Source of the DNA: Bacillota bacterium
Lineage (GTDB): Bacteria; Bacillota; Dethiobacteria; Dethiobacterales; Dethiobacteraceae
NCBI GenBank assembly: GCA_018725565.1
Contig: QLUR01000003.1
Span: 1-64,000 of the forward strand
Length of the DNA: 64,000 bases
Direction: 5' to 3'
Positions 1 to 7,291 of the stretch are shown here, piece by piece. The number at the start of each line of letters is the position of its first letter. Position 1 is the stretch's first letter. A program made the position numbers and the translations under genes. Under the pieces are notes generated by a model. The model saw only the letters and a program-made list of their open reading frames with translations. It was not told where the DNA came from and did not search any database.

Positions 1-15
1 CCGGCCTTTGGCCGG
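1..15. repeat. Short perfect inverted repeat at window edge
   Basis: Six-base arms (CCGGCC and GGCCGG) enclose a TTT loop. It lies just upstream of the 22-bp direct repeats. It could be a hairpin or the end of a larger repeat array that continues outside the window. No function can be assigned. Confidence 0.6.
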
Positions 16-31
16 ATAAGATAAGAATGCC

Positions 32-97
32 GGCCGGATGGCGCAGGAACGGTGGCCGGATGGCGCAGGAACGGTGGCCGGATGGCGCAGGAACGGT
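32..97. repeat. Three perfect tandem copies of a 22-bp GC-rich unit
   Basis: Units occupy 32-53, 54-75 and 76-97 and are identical; each begins GGCCGGATGG and ends GGAACGGT. They sit directly before the disturbed 5' end of the HTH/ImmA gene and are far more GC-rich than that gene. There are no spacers, so this is not a CRISPR array. It may mark an island junction or be slipped-strand amplification; more copies could lie outside the window. Confidence 0.85.
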
Positions 98-160
98 GGT
101 CTGAATTAACAAGAATAGCCACTAATAACGCCGCAACTTCTCGTTTGGGCGCGGGAACGT

Positions 161-1285
161 GTGAATATGCCTGTTGATATAGCGGCAAAAGCCGTTGGCG
201 TAACAGTGGATAAATACCAGAGCTGGGAGACCGGCAAGCAGTTACCCACTATAAACCAAGCAAAAAAGTTCGCACAAAAAGTCAAGATACCATATGCTTG
301 GCTCTTCTTGGATTCCCCTCCTGAGAAATTTAAGCTTCCTAAAAATACGGATTATAGGACATTTTTCAATCAAGCGATGGATGATTATTCCATAGAGCTT
401 AATTATCTCATCGCTGATATTTCTATGCGACGTGATGCCATGATAGAGTTGTACGCCGAGATGGATATGCCGCTTCCCCGTTTTGAAGAGTATACGGACG
501 CCGAAACGGCCAGCGACTCTACTATTGCCGAAACAATAAGACATCTGCTCGGAATTACTTATGATAAACAGCGAAAATTCAGAAACAGCAACGAGGCGTT
601 CAATTACTATCTGGAAGCGTTGTCCGCGATTGGCATCCTTGTTTTTCAAGCTGGTAAGATTGACAAGAGCATTATGCGCGGAATGTCTATTTATGACCCG
701 GTTTTCCCGATTATCGTTGTGAATCGTAAAGACGAATACAACGCAAGGATATTCACGCTACTGCATGAGTTTGTACACATTCTAACGCGAACACCGGGGA
801 TTTGCGACATTTTAAGTATTGAACGTCAGAGCAGGTTTGAAATCGAGATTAAGTGTAATCGGATTGCTGCCGAAGCCCTCGTGCCACATAATACTTTATT
901 GGCCGAACGCGAATGGAATCAGATTGTTCAATCCGGCTGGGACGATATTAGCATACAAAAAATAGCCAGAAATTTCGCGGTAAGTCGGGAAGTTATTATT
1001 GGACAACTACTTACCCTTAATAAAATCGCAATTGATTTTTATAACGCAAAATTGTCCCAGTATAACAATGAATACGAGCAGTATCAGCAGCGCAATCAAA
1101 AAAGCAGGAAAAAAGGATTTTTACCGCCAAGCACAGATATATGTTCGCAAGTAGGAAAGCTTTATGCCCGAACCGTAATGAGTGCCTATGCCCAAGAGCT
1201 TATTACGCCAAGGGATGCATCTCAATTTTTGTCGGGGCTGCGTGTACAGCATTTCGACAAGGTGGAAAGGTGGTGCTTCTCTTGA
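161..1285 (+). CDS. XRE-type HTH plus ImmA/IrrE metallopeptidase
   Basis: The first ~50 residues are the remainder of an Xre-like helix-turn-helix domain (ending around WETGKQLPT and PYAWLFL). A zinc-peptidase domain follows, with HEFVH at residues 202-206. Proteins of this kind are anti-repressor proteases that cleave a bound regulator and often form toxin-antitoxin-like pairs. The frame stays open upstream to 119 and encodes a further stretch of normal HTH helix (QLLVWARER), but no ATG/GTG/TTG lies there, so either GTG 161 starts a slightly shortened HTH or the 5' end was damaged at the junction with the tandem repeats. The downstream PIN-like gene overlaps through TTGA, implying translational coupling. 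Base composition is AT-richer than the core genes. Confident for the family; the regulated target is unknown. Confidence 0.85.
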   Translation: MNMPVDIAAKAVGVTVDKYQSWETGKQLPTINQAKKFAQKVKIPYAWLFLDSPPEKFKLPKNTDYRTFFNQAMDDYSIELNYLIADISMRRDAMIELYAEMDMPLPRFEEYTDAETASDSTIAETIRHLLGITYDKQRKFRNSNEAFNYYLEALSAIGILVFQAGKIDKSIMRGMSIYDPVFPIIVVNRKDEYNARIFTLLHEFVHILTRTPGICDILSIERQSRFEIEIKCNRIAAEALVPHNTLLAEREWNQIVQSGWDDISIQKIARNFAVSREVIIGQLLTLNKIAIDFYNAKLSQYNNEYEQYQQRNQKSRKKGFLPPSTDICSQVGKLYARTVMSAYAQELITPRDASQFLSGLRVQHFDKVERWCFS

Positions 1286-1749
1286 GCAATGCAAAATATG
1301 TTCTTGATTCCAATGTGTTCATAAATATGCAGAGACATCACCCGCTTGACGTTTTTGGTAGTCTGTGGGCAAAAATGGCTGATAATATTGATAGCGGTGC
1401 TGTTATTTCCTGTGGCGAGGTGCTTGACGAACTTTCTATAGGCAATGATGACCTAATTAAGTGGGCGAAACTGAGAAATGGAGCGTTTTTGACGAGCGGT
1501 GCAGATGTGCAACGGATAGTGCGTGAGATTTTACAAAAATATCCGGAACTGGTAACAGGAACTCGCAAAGCCAACGGCGCAGACCCCTTCGTTATTGCTC
1601 TGGCAAAACAAAAAGGATGTACCCTTGTTTCGGACGAGACTTGGGCGGGCAGTGGACAACCTGTGAAAATCCCTAATGTCTGCTATGCATACGGTGTTCG
1701 ACTGATAAAGTTCGTTGATTTCCTGCGGGAAGTGAAAATTAGCATTTGA
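1282..1749 (+). CDS. DUF4411 PIN-like toxin
   Basis: This 155-residue protein opens with YVLDSNVFI, a PIN-like metal-binding first strand with Asp. Later acidic residues fit the fold: ELS near residue 48, GADPFVIALA and LVSDE. The family is DUF4411, usually found beside an Xre-ImmA/IrrE protein and treated as a predicted ribonuclease toxin. The start is the TTG overlapping the upstream stop (TTGA), with AAGGTGG before it, not the longer frame opening at 1141, which would run inside the upstream gene. The context suggests a two-gene addiction or defence module next to a restriction-modification system. Toxicity is inferred, not shown. Confidence 0.8.
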   Translation: MSNAKYVLDSNVFINMQRHHPLDVFGSLWAKMADNIDSGAVISCGEVLDELSIGNDDLIKWAKLRNGAFLTSGADVQRIVREILQKYPELVTGTRKANGADPFVIALAKQKGCTLVSDETWAGSGQPVKIPNVCYAYGVRLIKFVDFLREVKISI

Positions 1750-1761
1750 GGAGAATGATAA

Positions 1762-2778
1762 ATGTTTGACTACAAAATTAAAATAACCGAAAGCGAAAAA
1801 ACTATATATGACGAATTCATTTCAAATTCCGATTCTCTGTACATACCGAGCGATACCTTGGCGAAGATGCTTGCCGAGGGCTTAGTTGGTATGGATTTAA
1901 ACGGTGTCGCTTTGCGTACTCGCTCTAAAATCGTCAAAACCAAAATATGCGAAGTTCTCGGTTACCCAACGCCAAAATCGTTCAAGAAAACGCAACCACG
2001 TTTTCCATCTCAAAACTTTGATATTTACATTCAAAAATCAATGAATGTTCAAATATGGAATGAAAAAATTGATCCTAAAAGACGCTATGTTTTTATTCGC
2101 GTAAATACAGAAGATGTGATAACAGGAGTTAAAATTATCAATGGAGACCAACTTGCTGAACTTGATAGAACCGGTACGCTTACCACAAAATATCAAGCGA
2201 CCATGAGTAATCTTGGGGAAAGCTCCCTTCTTTCTACAGAGGACACAAAACGAATTATTCAGTGGTGCAGCAAATCTGTAGATTTGAGCTGTATGCGTCC
2301 GATTTCGGTTCCAGTCAAAGGTGCACTACTGCCAATTTCCGAGATATTTTTGCGCATCCGTTGTTTAGAAGGGAAAACGATTCCGCACTTAGACTATCTC
2401 CAAGAAAGAAATCGCGGAGCAGGACTGCACAGCTTAATCTGTGGAAAGCTGGGTTATCGCTCTTATGAGGATAACGGAACTTATCCTGATATTATGAACC
2501 AATTAATCGAAATAAAATTGCAAACATCACCAACGATTGACCTTGGACTCCATTCTCCAGAGGATAACTCCGCCTTGTTCGCAATAGATGGGCAGGAGTT
2601 TCGTAGCAGGGATGTACGATATGTAATAGTTGATGGATTTATCGAGTCCGGCAACGTGAAAATACGGCATGTTCACCTTGTAAATGGACGCGATTTTTTA
2701 GTGTCTTTTCCACTATTTGGGGGAAAAGTGCAAAATGCCAAGCTGCAAATCCCACTTCCCCCCGGATTCTTTAGTTAA
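1762..2778 (+). CDS. Type II restriction endonuclease, PD-(D/E)xK fold
   Basis: The C-terminal half contains YPDI at residues 241-244 followed by EIK at 250-252, a compact PD-(D/E)xK nuclease motif. The N-terminal ~200 residues probably carry the recognition fold; no other known domain is recognised. Length (338 aa) is normal for an orthodox type II enzyme. ATG follows GAGGAG at good spacing, 12 bp after the PIN-like gene, so the three genes look like one transcription unit. Its 3' end overlaps by 8 bp the convergent methyltransferase gene, the expected protective partner. Recognition sequence is not predictable. Family call is from motif plus neighbour, so moderately high. Confidence 0.75.
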   Translation: MFDYKIKITESEKTIYDEFISNSDSLYIPSDTLAKMLAEGLVGMDLNGVALRTRSKIVKTKICEVLGYPTPKSFKKTQPRFPSQNFDIYIQKSMNVQIWNEKIDPKRRYVFIRVNTEDVITGVKIINGDQLAELDRTGTLTTKYQATMSNLGESSLLSTEDTKRIIQWCSKSVDLSCMRPISVPVKGALLPISEIFLRIRCLEGKTIPHLDYLQERNRGAGLHSLICGKLGYRSYEDNGTYPDIMNQLIEIKLQTSPTIDLGLHSPEDNSALFAIDGQEFRSRDVRYVIVDGFIESGNVKIRHVHLVNGRDFLVSFPLFGGKVQNAKLQIPLPPGFFS

Positions 2779-4660
2779 CAAATAATCTGTAAACTAGGAT
2801 ATTGATTGCCTCAAGCAGATGTTTTTTCTGTTGCTGTGTCATCGAATTACGTAATATTTCTTTTACAGCATGTATTGCGTCCTGTGCATCTTTCGATTCG
2901 CAATCAGGCAGTGGGAATTGTTCTACATATTGCGTCATAAATCTCCGTCTTCCTGAGTAGAGTTTGTTGTTAAAACATATATCGTAGTATTGCTCAATGA
3001 ATTTGCTATTAGCTACAGCTAAAGCCAACATTATTTCGTCCTCGGAAATGTCGTCGAAAATGTCAAACCAATAACAGTCTCCATTCACAACGGCACCGGT
3101 TTCATCTAACCAAAATTGCGGCACATCAGCAATATCGCGAAATACAATTTTCCGGTTACCCCAAGCTTCAGGATTTTGAGGAACCCATATCTCATACCAG
3201 TTTCGATTGGCTTTCTTGATATAGGTTCGACTTTCGAGTTGCTCACGATGCATTGATAAATAACGGCAAGCGTTAGGATACTCTTCAATATCATACGCAG
3301 TTTTTTTGCCGTTAATAATCGTATGTGTGTATAAAACCTGCCAAAAAGCATTGTTATCAGATGATATTTGCCCGGCGTTTCTGTGGGTAATTAATGATTT
3401 GAGCAATTCGGGGATATATTCTTCCTGTTTCCACGATTCTCGAATGAACACATTGTCGGCAGTAGTTTTTATTCCCACTCTGATTTTCCCCAAATCACAG
3501 AAACGTTTTTTTGTATTTTTTTCTATTTTTTCAAGCCACGAATTATGGCTTATCGTATTAATGCGCCAAGGTGAACCGTGATGGTCGGCATGCAATGTGC
3601 CATTGATAATGTTGAATTTTCTGCCGTCATGGAGACCGATAGTTTTTGAACTATCGAGCCCATCAAAAATACTATCAAAAAAACGCTCTGGTATACAGTC
3701 TTTTGACTCATAAATTGAAGTATGAACGGTTTCTACAGGATTCTGCCTTTTGCGGAAAATAATAACACATGGTAAAACGGAAGCGGAGAATAGCTTTGTA
3801 TCACCGAAATCTGTCAATCGGAGAATATCTGTATTGCTGACGAGATGTTTCCGCACTGTTTGGCCTGCCTTAATGGTCATAAATTTATTCGAGGTTATAA
3901 AACCAGCGATGCCATCATTGTTTAGCATCTGCTCTGCGTAAACAAGGAAGGCGTAATAAATGTCTACTCGCCCATCAAGACCTACGAGCGATGCTATTTC
4001 TTGGGCTTTTGCAGCTCCGAGAATCTGAGTTCGAATATATGGTGGATTCGCAATGATGAAATCATATTTCTTATTGTTTCCATCACTCAACAGATTCAAG
4101 AAATTTTTATTTTCAATAAGTACTTGTACGTTTGAATAGCATTCCGTTATCCGTTGCCTTGTTCGATTGATAACATCAGAATCTGTTTCATATCCAACTA
4201 CCACCACATCAGGATTCCTGAAACGATTTTTCAATGTATTAAGTAAAGCAATAATCAGTTCACCGTCTCCGATGGCGGGGTCGAGAACGTAAAATTTATC
4301 CTTATCATAACAATAGTTTTCAACCATCTGATTTGCTACATAAGTGGCCAAGTCAGATGGAGTATAAACTATACCATTAGACTTTTCAACGGTTTCATTG
4401 CTATATCGAATATGCTTCTTTCCCTCGGCACTTGAAGAAATTTTATTTGGGATATCGAGCTCTACTTGCGTTTGACCTGGAATTGCCAAATTCGATGTAC
4501 GATTTTTTCGTTTTTGTAATGGGTATTCTTCCTCGCTGTCCACTACCCAATTGCGCCCTATTTTATAAGCAGTTGTCAGCACTCCCTTTTCAGCCATACG
4601 TCGTAGCGTGTCGCCGCTTTTTCCATGAATTTTCCCATAATCCGAAAGTGAAACGAGCAT
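2771..4660 (-). CDS. N6-adenine DNA methyltransferase with N-terminal HTH
   Basis: Residues 1-~50 form a MerR/excisionase-like HTH (LSDYGKIHGKSGDTLRR). The catalytic part has an AdoMet motif near residue 128 (DPAIGDGE) and the adenine-methylase signature NPPY near 208. The last ~250 residues resemble the TaqI-like target-recognition region, so this is a gamma-type amino-methylase of about 629 aa. I use ATG 4660 because AGGAGGG precedes it; a longer frame opens at 4765 but has no such site and would run through the promoter. It converges on the endonuclease gene. The N-terminal HTH together with the palindrome in its promoter suggests autoregulation. It could have relaxed, IIG-like specificity, but no nuclease motif is visible in it. 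Confidence 0.88.
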   Translation of the reverse strand: MLVSLSDYGKIHGKSGDTLRRMAEKGVLTTAYKIGRNWVVDSEEEYPLQKRKNRTSNLAIPGQTQVELDIPNKISSSAEGKKHIRYSNETVEKSNGIVYTPSDLATYVANQMVENYCYDKDKFYVLDPAIGDGELIIALLNTLKNRFRNPDVVVVGYETDSDVINRTRQRITECYSNVQVLIENKNFLNLLSDGNNKKYDFIIANPPYIRTQILGAAKAQEIASLVGLDGRVDIYYAFLVYAEQMLNNDGIAGFITSNKFMTIKAGQTVRKHLVSNTDILRLTDFGDTKLFSASVLPCVIIFRKRQNPVETVHTSIYESKDCIPERFFDSIFDGLDSSKTIGLHDGRKFNIINGTLHADHHGSPWRINTISHNSWLEKIEKNTKKRFCDLGKIRVGIKTTADNVFIRESWKQEEYIPELLKSLITHRNAGQISSDNNAFWQVLYTHTIINGKKTAYDIEEYPNACRYLSMHREQLESRTYIKKANRNWYEIWVPQNPEAWGNRKIVFRDIADVPQFWLDETGAVVNGDCYWFDIFDDISEDEIMLALAVANSKFIEQYYDICFNNKLYSGRRRFMTQYVEQFPLPDCESKDAQDAIHAVKEILRNSMTQQQKKHLLEAINILVYRLFVN

Positions 4661-4685
4661 AAGCACAACCCTCCTAGTCGATACA

Positions 4686-4716
4686 ATTATACACGATAAC
4701 GTGTGCGTAATGTCAA
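4686..4716 (-). promoter_or_regulatory. Methyltransferase promoter with palindromic operator
   Basis: On the minus strand TTGACA (4716-4711) and TATAAT (4691-4686) are 19 bp apart. The spacer side of the -10 carries the near-perfect palindrome ACACGTTATCGTGT (4691-4704). A protein bound there would block RNA polymerase. The methyltransferase's own HTH or the HTH-ImmA protein are the obvious candidates. Confidence 0.65.
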
Positions 4717-4746
4717 ATATTATCTCTTTTCTCTTTTCTCGTGTTG

Positions 4747-5010
4747 TTATCCCTTTTCTCGCCACGTTCCGTCGCCCTCCAGCCTCGACAGCAATGCCTT
4801 CAGCGCCGCTTTATATTCATCGCCGATGAATCCCAGTTTTAGTAGAAAACAACGGAAGGCGTATTTCTCGTTGTCAACAGCCCGCTCGACCGCTGTCACG
4901 TGCTTCTGCGCCTTTGCCGCTGAGCAGGGCTGCTCAGCGAACACGCTGTATGCCTGAACATCCTCCAGCTGAATCAGTGCCGCTCCTCTTTTTGGTGCTG
5001 TATAAATCAC
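4747..5010 (-). CDS. Small hypothetical protein, island-associated
   Basis: The frame encodes 87 residues beginning at a GTG with no strong ribosome site. The sequence has the composition of a real soluble protein (alternating charged and hydrophobic residues, YAFRCFLLKLGF in the second half), but I recognise no family. It lies upstream of the methyltransferase promoter on the same strand and next to a truncated recombinase, so it may be a fragment of a mobile-element gene. Low confidence that it is expressed. Confidence 0.35.
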   Translation of the reverse strand: MIYTAPKRGAALIQLEDVQAYSVFAEQPCSAAKAQKHVTAVERAVDNEKYAFRCFLLKLGFIGDEYKAALKALLSRLEGDGTWREKG

Positions 5011-5226
5011 TCTGAACGCACAGATATCAAGTCAATTTATGAGTAAATGTGTATAAATAATGGGATTGATAGACGGTGGTCGTATAAGCATAAAAGCCGG
5101 GCAACAAAATGAGTTTACCCATAAAATTGCCGGGGTTTCTGTTTGTTATCATGGTGTTTAGGCTTATGCCGTTTCATATATTCAAACACCAAATAAACAC
5201 CAAATGTCACTTTCTATGCCTATAAA

Positions 5227-6099
5227 GTGCCGCAAACAGAAGGTTTTTCCGTCAATGTTATGTTTCGAAATGAAAAATATATCGGCGATGCCCTCTTGCA
5301 GAAAACGTATACCACGGACTTCCTCACGAAGACGCGAGTAAAGAACCATGGCATCGTGCCGCAGTATTATGTGGAAAACAGCCATGAAGCCATCATCCCG
5401 CGTGTAATTTTCATGCAGGTCCAGGAGGAACTCATCCGTCGCCGGATCGTCCACACCAGTCCGAATGGGAAGAACAGGACCTTCAGCTGCATTCACAGTT
5501 TCTCAAACATGATATTTTGCGGAGGTTGCGGCGAGGTTTTTCGCAGGGTCCACTGGAATAACCGAGGGAAAAAGTCGGTTGTCTGGCGCTGCATCAGCCG
5601 TTTAGAGAACACCGGCTTGTTCTGCGATGCCCGCACGGTGCCAGAGAGCATGCTAGAGCAGGTGATGGTTAGCGCTATCAACCAAGCACTAAGCGACAAA
5701 GACACCTTCCTTGCCACCCTGCAAAATAACATCGAAACCGTCCTAATTCACGAAAATGACCAGACCCTGGCTGATATCGACGCGCGGCTTCAGGAACTTC
5801 AAGCAGAGCTTCTTAAATTGGCCAGCTCCAAAGCCGATTACGAAGATGTCGCAGATGAGATTTACCGTTTACGTGAAGAAAGGCAAAAGGTACAACTGGA
5901 AAGCGCCGGTCGGGATGAACTGCGGAAAAGGATTACCGATATGAGCGCATTCCTGCGGGAACAGCCCACAACTATAACCGAATATGACGAGCCGCTTGTC
6001 CGGCGTTTGGTGGAAAAGGTTACTATATATGAGGACAAATTTACGGTGGAATTCAAGTCCGGCGCGACGGTGGATGTGGCTGGATACTATTTTAGTTGA
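5227..6099 (+). pseudogene. Large serine recombinase, C-terminal remnant
   Basis: From about 5260 the translation matches the later part of large serine (resolvase/invertase) recombinases: a segment around NEKYIGDALLQKTYTTDFLT, a zinc-ribbon with CGGCG and a later Cys pair, and a long coiled coil near residues 180-240. The N-terminal catalytic domain with its nucleophilic serine (about 200 residues) is absent, and no piece of it is visible in the preceding bases. It cannot catalyse recombination as it stands. It is a fossil of the element that probably delivered the neighbouring defence genes. Confidence 0.8.
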
Positions 6100-6183
6100 T
6101 CGTGGAACGGGTAGCACCAAATGTTATTTGGAACCGCTCATATATAGACGCGGGTATCTGGTAATTCATTGCAACTTACTCCT

Positions 6184-6216
6184 GGCTAACGTCAGCGTTG
6201 ATGGCGTTGTTAGGGC
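6184..6216 (-). other. attC-like inverted core sites at end of gene pair
   Basis: On the minus strand CCCTAAC and GTTAGCC lie 19 bases apart, and the TAA stop of the small protein falls inside the first one. In integron cassettes the reading frame often ends in the R'' core (RYYYAAC) and the cassette closes at GTTRRRY. Both sites here deviate by one base from those consensus forms and the element is shorter than typical attC. Tentative. Confidence 0.25.
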
Positions 6217-6440
6217 GTACCTTTCTTGTTGCCATCGGTTTTCGTGCTTTGTGTTTGGCCTGTGCTGGAACCACCAGAAGCATTTGACGTTCCAGAATCC
6301 TGTTTCGGTGGAGCAACATTTTGGGCGCCGTTAAAACTCTTTTTTTCAGTACCTGTTGTTTGCGGAGCGATGCTGCGCGCTCCGTTAAAACTCTCTCGCA
6401 ATGGGATTTTGCTTTGATTGGGTTCTTTCTCTTTTGACAT
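6210..6440 (-). CDS. Small disordered protein with SFNGA repeats
   Basis: This 76-residue protein is rich in K, S, T, G, Q and P, with no hydrophobic core, and contains a duplicated motif (SFNGARSIAP and SFNGAQNVAP). It has no signal peptide. An AAGGAGG ribosome site precedes ATG 6440, and this site overlaps the stop of the membrane-protein gene immediately upstream, so the two are almost certainly co-translated. Function is unknown. The tight coupling to a three-helix membrane protein and the defence-island setting suggest a joint role. The repeats could be a docking or processing motif (inference). Confidence 0.65.
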   Translation of the reverse strand: MSKEKEPNQSKIPLRESFNGARSIAPQTTGTEKKSFNGAQNVAPPKQDSGTSNASGGSSTGQTQSTKTDGNKKGTP

Positions 6441-6442
6441 GA

Positions 6443-6838
6443 TTACCTCCTTAATTTCAAGACTTCGGTAGTGGCGGTAAGCAAGCCAATTACCGATGCT
6501 AATACGATACCGATAATGAAGCTAGAAATTGATAGTAAATCTAGAAATCTGAGCACTGGATCATTTGTTCTGTTTCCTGCGATCAATGCTTCAAGATACT
6601 TTGTATTACGTAAGAATATCGCTAGTACTGCAATGATACAGATAACAAAGCTGATGATTGCCGCGAAGAATAGAAACAAAAGCTCGAATGAGTTAACACC
6701 GACAGTGATTAGTAGAGTAACCAACAGCCCAATTGCGCCAGCCGACAAGGCTAAGAGGCTTTTGTCGTATTCAATTCTGCTGTTGAACCAAGCGTTCACT
6801 TTCGCAGCGTAGTATTCGACTTCCTTTTGATCTGACAT
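6443..6838 (-). CDS. Three-helix membrane protein, unknown function
   Basis: The 131-residue product starts with a soluble amphipathic stretch (EYYAAKVNAWFNSRIEYDKSL) followed by three hydrophobic segments: about 27-46 (LLALSAGAIGLLVTLL), 50-74 and 100-122. ATG 6838 has GGAGGT upstream; the longer frame to 6907 runs into the hairpin region and is not preferred. I recall many short bacterial proteins with this pattern annotated only as hypothetical; it resembles SLATT-like two-helix effectors in outline but I cannot confirm that. It is followed directly by the SFNGA-repeat gene. Its low GC contrasts with rlmD next door. Confidence 0.7.
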   Translation of the reverse strand: MSDQKEVEYYAAKVNAWFNSRIEYDKSLLALSAGAIGLLVTLLITVGVNSFELLFLFFAAIISFVICIIAVLAIFLRNTKYLEALIAGNRTNDPVLRFLDLLSISSFIIGIVLASVIGLLTATTEVLKLRR

Positions 6839-6913
6839 GGACCTACCTCCAATAGCCCTATCGAGCGCGAGATGAGCTGAACCCTCGTCGAGCGGCTTCC
6901 GCTCCATTGAGTT

Positions 6914-6938
6914 GATAGGCGGCCGGAGGCCGCCTATC
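6914..6938. repeat. Perfect 11-bp inverted repeat, 3-base loop
   Basis: Arms GATAGGCGGCC and GGCCGCCTATC flank GGA. It lies 75 bp upstream of the membrane-protein start and beside an attC-like pair. It could be a terminator without T-tract, a regulatory hairpin in the 5' leader of that gene, or a recombination-site stem. Confidence 0.8.
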
Positions 6939-6978
6939 GTCTAACCGGCGCTGCGCAGCTTTTCGAAGAAATTAGACC
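6939..6978 (-). other. Second attC-like site
   Basis: On the minus strand GTCTAAT and GTTAGAC lie at the two ends of 40 bases; the six-base cores pair perfectly and the second fits GTTRRRY. Inside is the palindrome GCTGCGCAGC. With the site at 6184-6216 this would bound a cassette of about 750 bp holding the membrane/SFNGA gene pair. No integron integrase is visible in the window, so the interpretation stays weak. Confidence 0.25.
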
Positions 6979-7054
6979 GTCACTTAAATATTTTACCATT
7001 TCTGTTACCACATTTCAATCATTTTCGACAATTTAAGCAGTGACAACAAGCCGT

Positions 7055-7166
7055 ACATCTAACCTGCTCATACAACCCCCGGCTAAACCGAAAAACATCC
7101 AAATTGACCACTCACAAACCACCAACATCTAAACTGACCTCTCGTCAAGCACTGACATCTAAATCG
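7055..7166 (-). repeat. Four spaced degenerate repeats, probable IS end
   Basis: On the minus strand four copies of a motif resembling GGTCAGTTTAGATGT occur with cores at 7055, 7095, 7125 and 7155 on the plus strand (spacings 40, 30, 30). Regularly spaced multiple repeats of this sort are typical of IS21-family transposon ends, though no istA/istB gene is present. The rest of 6979-7291 shows no gene and nothing else I can name. Confidence 0.5.
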
Positions 7167-7291
7167 CTCTGTCACGTTAAGAATCATGCCTTTGGACATA
7201 TTCCCATGAACCGATATTTTTGCGATTTCAGCATATAGGATTTTTGCTCTCAAATCTCGAAAAGCCCTTATTTACTGGACTTTTTACACAC

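Noticed and set aside
32-97. CRISPR array
   Set aside because: Units are directly tandem with no spacers.
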